From positions 21,263-85,262 of the forward strand of contig NW_007360627.1 of NCBI RefSeq assembly GCF_000192795.1: 64,000 nt of DNA. The letters run 5' to 3'. Shown in pieces: positions 11,351 through 20,603 of the stretch (the stretch's first letter is position 1; each line of letters opens with the position of its first letter). Source of the DNA: Vavraia culicis subsp. floridensis (lineage: Eukaryota > Microsporidia > Pleistophoridae). A model generated the notes under the pieces. It searched no databases. It saw only the letters and a list, made by a program, of their open reading frames with translations, and was not told the DNA's origin. A program made the translations under genes and the position numbers.

Positions 11351-13000
11351 TTACTTCATGCACACCCTCATGAACTCAAGCGCAACCTCATCGCAGTACG
11401 ATTCCCACGTATTATCAAGAAACCCTACATGTCCCCCATTCATACACCACACCGCCACATTATCATTGCTCAACGCATCCACATCAACGGTATGCCTGGC
11501 AACCAGCAAATCATCATTCGCTACCACAAAAAGTGTGGGCACCCGCACGTACTTAACGAACCGCTCACACGAATTAAAACTGAAATACTCCTCGATGTCA
11601 GCGTATCCGTGTATTCTTGCCATTTTGCTGTTGTACTGCTCAAGCGTGGAGCATTCTTTGAACTGCCTGATTTTGTTCTTTTTAAGGAATGCGTGGCATT
11701 TATGGTTAATGATGGGTTGCATGAGTGATCGTGGAAAGGTTGCCATCGATTTGTAAATTTTGGAGAAGTTGAATGGTACGCACACTCCCACACAGCACAG
11801 TATCTTTGTGTGTAGGAGAGCATTGTACACTTTGCTTTTCATGTGTTTCCTGTCATGCTGGTAGAATGGGCTGTTTAGGATTGTGGCTGGCCGGTCACCG
11901 GAGGGTGTACCTGCCATTGTATTGTCTGAACTAGCCGTATTAAATGCACCGTTACTTTTCAACCCTGCTTCGCCACTTACATCGTAGCTATACGGTTTGT
12001 TAGTGCTCATCACACCATCCACCATTTGTACGATATGACCGGTCTTAGGTTCATTCGCATGAACATCATCAGTTCGTACGTGAACGTTAGTTTGTTTCTC
12101 ACTGTTGCTAGGGCTTTCTTCCTTGATCACCGCTTGGTTATTTACCTCGTTGATCCTTGTTCTTTCATCACTGCGATTGTTATTACGTGTTTCATTACTC
12201 CTGTCCACCTCTGCAGCCTTATTGAGTGCTACAAAATCAATAGGTCCTTTTGCACGCATGTCCTTGCTCACCGTACCGCCCTGCTCACCATTTTTCATTA
12301 TCTCATACATTCCAATCATCCCCATAACCTTAGCCATACGTGCTCCTCCCAACGAGTACCCCACAACGCATATTTCCCATGTTTTTCCCATCCATACAAG
12401 CACATCCTCTATGTCCTCAACCGATCCAACATGACAGATCGTACTCGTCCTTCTTCTTATGCCCCGCCAGTTCAGGCACACCACAGGCATAGCCGCCTGA
12501 TACGCCAAATTACGCACATATTTTGATCCAGAACTGCCATTTAACCCGTGTATGATGAGCATGGCGGTGCGCGAATGCATGCTACGGTGGAGCATTTCAA
12601 ATGTGATCCACTTGCCGTCACGTGCTTTTATCTCGTACAGCCGTTTCTTCTTGTGTTTTCTGCGAAAACGTGCGCAATGCATTTGCAAAACGCTGCTGTA
12701 AAACGGAAACAATGGGAATATCCATCGCCTGCATCTCATCGCATCAATACGTGCACGCATTTCACGTGTACAGCTGATGCTCACCCTATGAATGGTAGAA
12801 CAGTAGTGCACCACGATACAGAGCAGTACCATCGTGCCAAAGATGTAGTAAATAGCACTGATGAACAGTACTATCCTTAGAAGTGCACTTATGTATTTGC
12901 TGCGGTCGTACACCACGTTAAGGATGGAAAGTACAGCGTGTTTGATGCGTGTGCGCATGTTTATCTGTACTTTCTTCCTTTTAAGTCTTCTTGGTACCAT
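11351..13000 (-). CDS. Alpha/beta hydrolase, ABHD1/3 (YheT/EMB8-like) type
   Basis: Predicted membrane-anchored serine hydrolase or lipase of 549 aa. A hydrophobic segment lies at about residues 37-67. The hydrolase fold then shows an oxyanion-type HG (LIIHGLNGSSG, about 150), an NWRG block typical of the ABHD1/2/3 and YheT group, the nucleophile elbow GYSLGG (Ser about 216), a late strand with NDD (catalytic Asp) and NGGHVGF near the C-terminus (catalytic His). Between the nucleophile and the lid-like region sits an insertion of about 110 polar residues without predicted fold. Family members hydrolyse acyl esters of lipids or medium-chain esters; the substrate here is unknown. I place the start at the second Met (13000), because a CCCTCC run immediately precedes it. 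An upstream in-frame ATG at 13024 would add eight residues. Confidence 0.88.
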   Translation of the reverse strand: MVPRRLKRKKVQINMRTRIKHAVLSILNVVYDRSKYISALLRIVLFISAIYYIFGTMVLLCIVVHYCSTIHRVSISCTREMRARIDAMRCRRWIFPLFPFYSSVLQMHCARFRRKHKKKRLYEIKARDGKWITFEMLHRSMHSRTAMLIIHGLNGSSGSKYVRNLAYQAAMPVVCLNWRGIRRRTSTICHVGSVEDIEDVLVWMGKTWEICVVGYSLGGARMAKVMGMIGMYEIMKNGEQGGTVSKDMRAKGPIDFVALNKAAEVDRSNETRNNNRSDERTRINEVNNQAVIKEESPSNSEKQTNVHVRTDDVHANEPKTGHIVQMVDGVMSTNKPYSYDVSGEAGLKSNGAFNTASSDNTMAGTPSGDRPATILNSPFYQHDRKHMKSKVYNALLHTKILCCVGVCVPFNFSKIYKSMATFPRSLMQPIINHKCHAFLKKNKIRQFKECSTLEQYNSKMARIHGYADIEEYFSFNSCERFVKYVRVPTLFVVANDDLLVARHTVDVDALSNDNVAVWCMNGGHVGFLDNTWESYCDEVALEFMRVCMK

Positions 13001-14414
13001 TGGAGGGCATCGTACTGAATGCAAAATTATGATGAGTGATTAATGAATTGCAGAGGACTTGTCATGGTTGATGGGGTGTTTGCCGTGGGATATGAGGGGG
13101 TGTTTGCAGTGGGAGATGACGGGGTGTTTGCCGTGAGAGATGACGGGGTGTTTGCCGTGTATTAGGAACGGTTTATGAAAGCGTACGGTAAAACATGTTC
13201 CTTAATCAAACGTACTTTCTGCTACATGAGGACACCCTCACACTTCCATAGGTGCTCTCATGTTCTCCTTACCTGTTAAATTAATCTTTAGCAGTATCAG
13301 CCTGGCCTATAGCTCATTTCAAGTTTCTGCCAATGAACAGCACCTTGCAATTAATTATCTGTCCAAATCGATGCGTAACCAATGGTTCAATCCGTGCTGG
13401 TGCAAGGAATGCGGTCTAATGAAACGTAAACTGCTTTCAATCATGTAACAACGGTTAAATTTCTTACTCCTCATGTCAAAATTAAATAAAGCAGCCTTGT
13501 TAAGCCGCAATTAACGTCTTTCTCCTCAATTTGTGTTTCACATGTACCTTCTACCGTACTAATTAATGATCACACATTTCCTGTACATTGATTTATCAAT
13601 CAAACGAACGAAAAAACGATGACCTAACGGGATAGGTGGATGAAGACTGCCAATCCAGTTGTAAATCACTATGGACTAAGTCCTAGATACTGATACTTAC
13701 ATTCTTAAAGGAGGGCTACGCTGGATACTAACGCAAAGCATCATGGCAGGCAACATTTCCGCTGGTTGAGAGTGAAAATAGGAAGGCAACTGAAACAAAC
13801 GTGGTAATGCAGCAAAGATTATCGTATCTCTGCGGCAGCGTACAGCAAAGAAGATCGGTAAGATGTGTGTGATTGTGTTTATGCATTATATTTTTGTATT
13901 TATACTTTTTCTATTTATGCAATATGCTTATTCTTAATTTAGTTTGCCCGTCTTCAATTTAATTTAATAAAAAATAAATTGATGCTCTCCTCATCAATTA
14001 AATATAAAAATTATTGATTCAATAAAATGGCTAATTTAGTACTTTCTCATTTATGCACTCTACTCATATTTAAAATACAAACCTGCGAAAAAGTGAGTGT
14101 CTGCTACTACCGCTCACTTCTGCGCAGTACGATCAAGGTTTACTTCACCAAGTCTGTATCCGATTTGAAAGCGATGCGGAATAGAGAATTGCTACCAGAC
14201 TGGTATTTAACTTTAAAATTAGCACTACAGCACAATACCACCGTACCTCTCAGTGCTACGGTTGGTAAATGCTGCACCATTTTTAATGCCAAGGCAAAAG
14301 AACGATTTATTTGAGATGCTTCAAAATATGAGGTGGCCCATCCACCACAACAGGTACATCAACACAAAAACAGCGCATTAATATCTTTAAATACAAAACA
14401 GGGCATAAAACGAA
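13001..14414. other. Spacer with a 24-bp tandem repeat
   Basis: Contains the 24-bp repeat at 13073-13159 directly upstream of the hydrolase gene. Two short ATG frames lie on the + strand: 13260-13448 (62 codons) and 14027-14314 (95 codons). Neither has a recognisable motif or a CCC run before the ATG, and I do not call them as genes. Confidence 0.5.
13073..13159. repeat. 24-bp tandem repeat, 3.6 copies
   Basis: Units starting GGGGTGTTTGCCGTG followed by a variable GAGAGATGAC-like half, repeated at an exact 24-bp period about 75 bp upstream of the hydrolase start. It is in the presumed promoter or 5' UTR of that gene. No function is visible. Confidence 0.88.
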
Positions 14415-15254
14415 TCACCCCATCGCATCAAACATCCCCAGCACGTCGTAAAGATCATCATCAATCAAGAAGCACTTCCATCCCATCATCTTGCCCATCT
14501 CAACATTCGCCATTTTATCATCAAAAAAGTACGTGTCACCTTTGCAGTACGTATTGACGAATTCAAATGCTTTCCTTTCCGGTTTGCACAGCATGCGCGG
14601 TTGAAAGTACGTTGTGTAGAATATTTTTGATATGTGGGGGATGTTGAGGTATTTTAGGACACGTCTGGTGTATTTCTCTTGAGAATTGGTGAAGATAAAG
14701 AATTGCGTACTGTTGGTTGTTGTACCAGCATTTCTATTCTTGTCACGGTCATCTTCACGGTCATCGCTGCAGTCACTGCCAATACGCATTATCCTCCCAT
14801 TCAATCGCTCATCCATTTTCAGCATTTCTCCAAAATCAAAATCTACAAGCTCATCATACCAGCACTCATCCATCCCATACTCCTTTATCATCCCCTTGTA
14901 CCCCAGCCCGTACTTCACACTCATCTCAACGTACATCTGCTTAGCCTGCTCATACGAGCACGCATTCCTTTTCATGAGCGATTTGTACAGACGGTGCCGT
15001 ATTTTCATCTGCAGAGATGACGATTTGGGGTACAGTGTCTGGTCAAGATCGAATATTAGCGTTCTGTACGATACGGACGGGTTGCCATAAACGGGCTGTG
15101 CAGATGATGTGTTCGTTTGTTCCGTGTTAGCGGCAACAACGTGGTTAGTACGTGGCACATCGCTATACGTTCCACAGTTCAATCCACCAATACTCAAACT
15201 TTCACTACCATCCATCCTATCATACCACGTGTTAAGTGAAATGTACTCGTGCAT
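14415..15254 (-). CDS. HAD-family pyrimidine/nucleotide 5'-nucleotidase (Sdt1/Phm8-like)
   Basis: Cytosolic HAD-superfamily phosphatase of 279 aa resembling yeast Sdt1 and Phm8, which dephosphorylate nucleoside monophosphates. The four HAD motifs are visible. Motif I is DLDQT at residues 69-73, with the nucleophile Asp. Motif II lies in the IFTNS strand. Motif III is the Lys of CKPERKAFE, and motif IV is FFDDK followed by N. The long helical cap between motifs I and II, with YGLGYKGMIKEYG, is typical of this subfamily. About 60 low-complexity residues precede the fold, and a short Asp/Asn-rich insert sits before motif II. The start at 15254 has no clear CCC run; a Met about 13 residues further in is an alternative. 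The exact substrate is inferred from the subfamily. Confidence 0.87.
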   Translation of the reverse strand: MHEYISLNTWYDRMDGSESLSIGGLNCGTYSDVPRTNHVVAANTEQTNTSSAQPVYGNPSVSYRTLIFDLDQTLYPKSSSLQMKIRHRLYKSLMKRNACSYEQAKQMYVEMSVKYGLGYKGMIKEYGMDECWYDELVDFDFGEMLKMDERLNGRIMRIGSDCSDDREDDRDKNRNAGTTTNSTQFFIFTNSQEKYTRRVLKYLNIPHISKIFYTTYFQPRMLCKPERKAFEFVNTYCKGDTYFFDDKMANVEMGKMMGWKCFLIDDDLYDVLGMFDAMG

Positions 15255-15477
15255 GGTCCGTCCTCACCGCCATTTTTTATATTTTTTGATTCGTTTAGCA
15301 TTTCCGTGCGTGATTGGTTACTGATTGATGAGTTGGGGATGTGAGGGAGGAAGGCGAAGATATGCGGAGATGTTGCAGGACGGGAGGAAGGTATTACCGT
15401 GCAGAGAGAGTGCTGTACGTATTACGAAGCGTTGCACGTATTACAATGGAACCATTCCTCTTCCTTCATCAGTCCCA

Positions 15478-16994
15478 CTACAACTGCTTCTCCACCTCAT
15501 CCACCCACTCATCCAGTCCCTTCATCCATCCCACACAATCAATCCATCTCCTCCTCCACACACACTCCATCACCCATCTAACCATCCCTTCATCACCAAC
15601 AATCACATCACATCCATCCTCACCAACAACACCACCGTGCATTCTTATGATGCTTTGTACGTTGTACCTGTCCGGTATGCACCGATCTACCATAAATGTT
15701 TTGTTTTTGAATATTTTCTTGTTCTGGGCCGTTATGATCGATTTGGCAGATTGGTTCGGATTGGCGTAGAACTGCTGGTGAATTGATCGGAGGGTGTGCA
15801 GTAGGTTGAGCAGTTCCTTATCGTTGGCGTAATAATTTGAGTACGGTGTGGTGGTACTGGTACTAGGGCTGGTGCTCTTACCTTTGCTACCGTATTGTTT
15901 GTTGCTAAGCTGGTGCCTACCAGTACTACCCATGCTACTACTCTCTTGAGCACTCCCTTCCTCACCACTCCCNNNNNNNNNNNNNNNNNNNNNNNNNNNN
16001 NNNNNNNNNNNNNNNNNNNNNNNNNNNNNNNNNNNNNNNNNNNNNNNNNNNNNNNNNNNNNNNNNNNNNNNNNNNNNNNNNNNNNNNNNNNNNNNNNNNN
16101 NNNNNNNNNNNNNNNNNNNNNNNNNNNNNNNNNNNNNNNNNNNNNNNNNNNNNNNNNNNNNNNNNNNNNNNNNNNNNNNNNNNNNNNNNNNNNNNNNNNN
16201 NNNNNNNNNNNNNNNNNNNNNNNNNNNNNNNNNNNNNNNNNNNNNNNNNNNNNNNNNNNNNNNNNNNNNNNNNNNNNNNNNNNNNNNNNNNNNNNNNNNN
16301 NTTCCTCACCCCCACAGTCAACCCCAAAAAACGGTCGTATCATCACCAAATTACCACAATACTCCCAAACATCTCCCCTATCATCAATAACAACCACCAT
16401 ATCCTCTCTATCACCAAACAACCGCTCCAATCTCTTAACAAGCACCTCATCATCACGTGTTACGATCCTATCACCAAACAACGATCTATCCCTGTCAATT
16501 ACGTTCGTTATTTGGTGCACATACTCCGATGTGCCCATGGTGTAGATGTGCATGTGGAACATTTCATTTAACTCGGTGAGGAAGGTGTGGAGATGGGGAC
16601 GAAGGGTTGTTTTCATGGTTGTTGATGCGAGGGTGTATGTGAACGAGGAGGGGAGCGGTTGCCTTGGCCGTGCTTGTAATAGTTGTTTGTTTGTGATGCC
16701 CCTACCACCACACTCACCGTTTCTATTCCTACTGCCATTGTCTCCTACTCTTCCTCCCTTAACCTCAATGCTGTGCAGTATTGTTTGATCCAGGTCCACA
16801 ACCAAGATCATCTTCTTCTTTTGTATCAGCTCATCCCTGTACCGCACGTACATACCATCAATGGTACTTTTATCAACCCTCAATCGACTGTTGCTGTGCA
16901 ATGCGTTATAAAATTTTGTATTTTCTGTGTCTTGCACTTCTTGACCGCACAGTGCGCATAGCTTGTTCAGTTTTATGGGGTGCTGGCAGGGCAT
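15478..16994 (-). CDS. RNA polymerase II CTD phosphatase FCP1 (interrupted by an assembly gap)
   Basis: Nuclear phosphatase that removes phosphate from the RNA polymerase II C-terminal domain. From the ATG at 16994 (CCCCCC four bases upstream) it begins with a zinc-ribbon-like CQHPIKLNKLCALCGQ, as FCP1 does. The FCPH catalytic domain follows: DLDQT at residues 67-71 (catalytic DxDxT), LRPHLHTFL, YTMGTSEY, and DDRGDVWEYCGNL followed by IRPF, all FCP1 hallmarks. The gap of N (15973-16301) removes the middle. On its other side the reading frame that fits (stop at 15478) differs from the frame carried through the gap. It encodes an acidic Ser-rich linker and a BRCT-like domain (LHTLRSIHQQFY through a Trp-rich end), again in the FCP1 order. 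The apparent frame change is most simply explained by a wrong gap length. A frame extending upstream to 17300 is only the minisatellite. Confidence 0.88.
15973..16301. other. Assembly gap (329 N)
   Basis: Run of undetermined bases within the FCP1 gene. Both edges carry similar CCTCACC-type low-complexity sequence, suggesting an unresolved repeat. The length is probably an estimate, because the FCP1 reading frame is not conserved across it. Confidence 0.98.
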
Positions 16995-17572
16995 GAAGGG
17001 GGGTAAGAGGATGGTTAAGAAATGGGGGTAGAAAAAGGGGATGAGAAAGGTAGGAATGAGGAAGGTAGGGATGAGGAAGGTAGGAATGAGGAAGGTAGAA
17101 ATGAGGAAGGTAGGAATGAGGAAGGTAGGAATGAGGAAGGTAGGAATGAGAAAGATAGGGATGAGGAAGGTAGGAATGAGAAAGGTAGGGATGAGAAAGG
17201 TAGGGATGAGAAAGGTAGGGATGAGAAAGGTAGGGATGAGAAAGGTAGGGATGAGGAAGAAGTGATAAAAAGCAAAGATGAGGAAGGAGCTGGAACACAC
17301 CGCAAATTACCGATCCTATCCTTGGAATAAATGGAAATTGTTGAAAAGATGAGCACTTTTACATGCCATGGGCACAACAGCACGGTATACCATACGTATG
17401 CTGCTTATCATATATTACAACTTAACCATGTATGTACCGCTATGCTCACATAATACCAAGTATTCTCAATTATTTTCAAAATGCCGATTATTCTCCATCC
17501 TCATCACCTCCCCCCGCTCCATACCACGTAATAAATCACAACAAACAAACAAAACAAGCCATTCCACCCCTC
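16995..17572. other. Shared divergent upstream region of FCP1 and APC2
   Basis: The 578 bp between the FCP1 start (-) and the APC2 start (+) must hold both promoters. Nearly half of it is a 15-bp minisatellite. Next to the APC2 start are CCCCTC and several C-rich clusters. Next to the FCP1 start, on the minus strand, is a CCCCCC run. Confidence 0.7.
17041..17262. repeat. 15-bp minisatellite, about 15 copies
   Basis: Near-perfect units of GGAATGAGGAAGGTA, with GGGATGAGAAAGGTA variants grouped in the distal half. The 15-bp period keeps several frames open on both strands, giving artefactual repeat ORFs such as IPTFL and RNEEG. It sits just upstream of the FCP1 ATG, so it is more likely 5' UTR or promoter than coding. 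Confidence 0.93.
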
Positions 17573-19879
17573 ATGGACATCCCAAAAAACAAATGCAACC
17601 TGTCAGTCCTGAAGGACCAGATAATACGGCTGGCACGTAACAAAACGATATCTGCCGTGAATTTGTACGACAGTATTTTTGGATTGAACGGGTGTTTGGA
17701 TGCGGTCAGGGATACGGTGGTTGGTGGTGTTGTGGAGGAGTGTTTGTGGTGGTATGGGCGTATTGTTGATGGGTATGAGGGGCATGTGGAGGAATGTGGG
17801 TGTGTGGAGGGGGGTAGTGATGACGGTATAGATGGTGATGGGGTAGTGATTGACAGCAGGGATGGCAGCAGGGATGGCATCAACACGGTAAAGGAAATTA
17901 ACACAGGAACTAGTACGGTAAATGGTAGCAGTGCTAGCGTGCCTTTTGGTGCAGCGCACCCCAACGCTGCTCCTTTTGACGACCGTGCAATTGAACGGCT
18001 GCCACCCGGTCCGTACATAAACACGTGCACCGCTTCTCCCGCTGTTCTCAAGGAATTGATCCGCAGATACGCGCACTACTTCGATGCATTCAGCTCATTT
18101 ATCTCGAACCTTTCAGACCTGTGCTTTCTGCTCAACACGGAGCGCTGGGATGTGTACGAGATGGGCATGGACATGTGGCACGCGCACGTGCTCGACCGGC
18201 TGGTGCACTTCGGTGATGCGGTGTGCACCACCGTGCACGTATCGGACAGTGCACCAGATCACAACGATACACACGCTCTCGTGCACGTGTTGCACGCATT
18301 CATGCGCATAAAAGTGGAGCACTCCACTTATTACGCATTAACATACGAGCATGCACTGTTCATGCGCATTAATGCGCTGTACACTCGCGTGGCACTCACG
18401 TCCAACTATGCGCATGAAGCGCAACGTATAATAACGCATGAGATGGCGAACAGGACGTGTTACATGCTGCCCGTTTCATTCCCAGCACACAACCAGGCAC
18501 TCATCAGCCACTTCGTGCTGCCGTACTCCGCCCACATAATTGAGCAATGCATTCGGTACTTTGATGATTACCGAACGATATACGAGCTGAACGATGGGCG
18601 CACGAATGCGCTCTTTGAGCGTGGAATGGCCGCGTACTTACGGAGCGTGCGTATCGATGCGTTGTGCATAAATGAGCAGTTTGAGCGCATGATTGCTCAT
18701 TTTTGGGACAGGACGGGTGTACGGACTGTTGTTGAGAGGTACAGGATCGTGGTGGTGGAGAGGAACTGCAATGTTGAGAGGATGGTGCGATGGATTGATG
18801 GGCTGGTGGACGGACGGGTGGAGAAGGAGGTGCTCTTGGATGGTGCTGTGAGTGATGATGAGCTTGGGTTTGTGGGTGACGGATCAGGACCGGATGGTAT
18901 CACCGGCATGAACAACCACGTAGACACCAATGACATGTGCATAAACAGCAGGATAAATGCAAATAGTACGTGCATAAATAACGAGATACGTGCAAATGCA
19001 GGCGATGCCAAGCCGTTCCATCCCACCATTCTGCAGCCTTTCCTCAAAATAATGCCATACACCAACACGGACGCCTTCATCCACTACTACGAGAAGAAAA
19101 TGATGAACCGTTTGCTATCGCACGTTGTGAACGTGAGCAGAGAGCGTGAAGTAATGGAGCAGCTCAAGGCGTACTTTATGCCCAACCTGTTCAGGAAGTG
19201 CGAACACATGCTGGGCGATTTGATACGTAGCTATGGTTTGATGGAGGAGTATGAGCGTGGGAATGAATACGTAGCGGGTAGAAATGCGTATAAGAGGTTA
19301 TATGTGGGGGCAATACCAAATACTGATAGTATAGTTATGCATAAACAGAATAATAGTGATAATAAGGTTGTGCATGGACAAGATAAGAGTGATAATAAGG
19401 TTGTGCATAAACAGAATAATAGTAATAATAAGGATGTGCATAAACAGAATAAGAATGATAATAAGGTTGTGCATGACTCATCAATCAACACGATAGTACT
19501 TAAGCAACCGATACACCACAGAATACTTACAAGTCATATGTGGCCGTTCACACCACGAGGTATAAAATACCCCCCGCTACACGAGCTGTCAGCCTTCAAA
19601 GCGTTCTACTCCGCAATGCATAACACGCATAAACTGGTTTATGATTACGAGCTGAGCACGATGGACGTGCGCATTGGCAGCGTTGTAATGCGCATAAATT
19701 TGGTGATGTTTGCAGTGTTGAAGAAGGGGCAGGGACGTGTGAGCGAGTTGGTAAGTATGATGGGGGACAGGGAGTGCGTGCTTGATAATGTGGGTAGGAT
19801 GGCAGAGGAAGGTGTTATTGTATTGGATGGGGATGATTATGTGGTGAGTGAGTGGTTGTGTAATGGAGGGGTGTGGTAA
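17573..19879 (+). CDS. Anaphase-promoting complex subunit 2 (cullin family), main part
   Basis: Predicted scaffold of the APC/C ubiquitin ligase, which binds the RING subunit APC11. This frame codes 768 aa. The N-terminal half is helical and poorly conserved. The cullin-homology region starts at about residue 480, with FIHYYEKKMMNRLL matching the cullin F-x-x-Y-Y-x-x-x-L-x-x-R-L-L signature, then LKAYFMPNLFRKCEHMLGD. After a Asn/Lys repeat insert come SHMWPF, the block KLVYDYELSTMDVRIG and a first winged-helix segment ending near VLDGDDYVV. The frame then stops in a 24-bp repeat, before the terminal WHB domain, which is found downstream in another frame. The start at 17573 has CCCCTC just upstream; an earlier in-frame ATG (17432) lacks that. 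It is divergent from FCP1. Confidence 0.85.
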   Translation: MDIPKNKCNLSVLKDQIIRLARNKTISAVNLYDSIFGLNGCLDAVRDTVVGGVVEECLWWYGRIVDGYEGHVEECGCVEGGSDDGIDGDGVVIDSRDGSRDGINTVKEINTGTSTVNGSSASVPFGAAHPNAAPFDDRAIERLPPGPYINTCTASPAVLKELIRRYAHYFDAFSSFISNLSDLCFLLNTERWDVYEMGMDMWHAHVLDRLVHFGDAVCTTVHVSDSAPDHNDTHALVHVLHAFMRIKVEHSTYYALTYEHALFMRINALYTRVALTSNYAHEAQRIITHEMANRTCYMLPVSFPAHNQALISHFVLPYSAHIIEQCIRYFDDYRTIYELNDGRTNALFERGMAAYLRSVRIDALCINEQFERMIAHFWDRTGVRTVVERYRIVVVERNCNVERMVRWIDGLVDGRVEKEVLLDGAVSDDELGFVGDGSGPDGITGMNNHVDTNDMCINSRINANSTCINNEIRANAGDAKPFHPTILQPFLKIMPYTNTDAFIHYYEKKMMNRLLSHVVNVSREREVMEQLKAYFMPNLFRKCEHMLGDLIRSYGLMEEYERGNEYVAGRNAYKRLYVGAIPNTDSIVMHKQNNSDNKVVHGQDKSDNKVVHKQNNSNNKDVHKQNKNDNKVVHDSSINTIVLKQPIHHRILTSHMWPFTPRGIKYPPLHELSAFKAFYSAMHNTHKLVYDYELSTMDVRIGSVVMRINLVMFAVLKKGQGRVSELVSMMGDRECVLDNVGRMAEEGVIVLDGDDYVVSEWLCNGGVW
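19331..19477 (+). repeat. 33-bp coding repeat inside APC2
   Basis: About four copies of a 33-bp unit encoding an 11-residue segment like VVHKQNNSDNK within the cullin-homology region of APC2. The unit is rich in AATAATAGTGATAATAAGG. It inserts a flexible, hydrophilic loop between conserved blocks. Confidence 0.85.
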
Positions 19880-20339
19880 AGGAAGTGCGGAGGAGTGTGG
19901 TAAAGGAAGTGCGGAGGGGTGTGGTAGAGGAAGTGCGGAGGGGGTGTATGCAAATAGCGACAGGACCGGTGCTTATAACGGTAATGAAGGAGAAGGATTG
20001 GGCACAAATATGCGCACAAAAAATGAAAATAACCGGCAAGGCATCGATAATGAACTATGCCACCGATTCGTTCACACAACGGACACCTACAAAATAGAAA
20101 AGGACCTTACCGCCGATCTAAAGTGCTCTAAACCACGATCAACACCGTTCAGCAAGCAGAGCACAAACAACAACAGCATAGTGCTCTCAAGAATATGCAG
20201 GCTGATGAAGAGAAGAAAGGAGATGAGTGAGAATGAGCTTGAACATCTCATTGGAGAGGGTGTGGATGAAGGGTTAAAGGTTGCGGTGGAGAAGGGCATT
20301 GTGGTGTACGATGACGGGAGATATGTGTATGTGCCCTAG
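19863..20339 (+). pseudogene. APC2 C-terminal winged-helix (WHB) segment in a shifted frame
   Basis: This frame overlaps the end of the main APC2 frame and lies in a different phase. Its first part is a Gly/Ser/Glu repeat from the 24-bp array, followed by a low-complexity linker. Its last 75 residues match the terminal domain of APC2: VLSRICRLMKRRKEM, then a helix ending in LKVAVEKGIVVYDDGRYVYVP, comparable to the end of human APC2 (QLVYSAGVYRLP). I infer that one gene is split by an indel in or just before the repeat, either a sequencing error or a real mutation or programmed event. It is not a separate gene in my view. The ATG at 19863 is only the first Met in this frame. Confidence 0.7.
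19872..19943 (+). repeat. 24-bp tandem repeat, three copies
   Basis: Three units beginning TGTGGTAAAGGAAGTGCGGA at 19872, 19896 and 19920. They coincide with the frame switch between the two APC2 parts; the main APC2 frame stops in the first unit. Confidence 0.93.
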
Positions 20340-20520
20340 GGTGCCTGACAGTGATGTGTGCCATACTGTTTTTGTTCATGTATTGCATGAAGTGAAATTA
20401 ATGCTGAACACGATTTGTAAATAAATGCTATAAAGTACAGTTAAGATTGTTATGCGTGCTTGTGTAGAACAGGATAAGCATAATGCATAATTGAGAGATT
20501 GTACGGTGCGTGTAAATGGC

Positions 20521-20526
20521 AAAAAA
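20521..20526 (-). terminator. Pol III terminator of tRNA-Val
   Basis: A run of six A on the + strand, i.e. TTTTTT on the minus strand, four bases downstream of the tRNA 3' end. This is a standard RNA polymerase III stop. Confidence 0.85.
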
Positions 20527-20530
20527 GTGT

Positions 20531-20603
20531 GTGGTGACTCGGAATTGAACCGAGGACCTCCCGCGTGTTAGGCGGATGTGATAACCGACTACACTATCAC
20601 CAC
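20531..20603 (-). tRNA. tRNA-Val (anticodon AAC)
   Basis: A 73-nt cloverleaf on the minus strand. The seven-bp acceptor stem pairs GTGGTGA with TCACCAC. The anticodon stem (CCGC/GCGG) encloses CTAACAC, giving anticodon AAC (read as IAC after deamination). The T arm is CTCGG-TTCAATT-CCGAG and contains a good B box (GGTTCAATTCC); the D arm holds an A box. There is no intron and no encoded CCA. A T6 terminator follows. Confidence 0.95.

Noticed and set aside
11160..12880. Several + strand frames of 100-200 codons
   Set aside because: Antisense shadows of the ABHD-type hydrolase, without motifs.
16906..17383. Repeat proteins (IPTFL, RNEEG, MRKVG types)
   Set aside because: They come from the 15-bp minisatellite; the FCP1 start with CCC context lies downstream of it.
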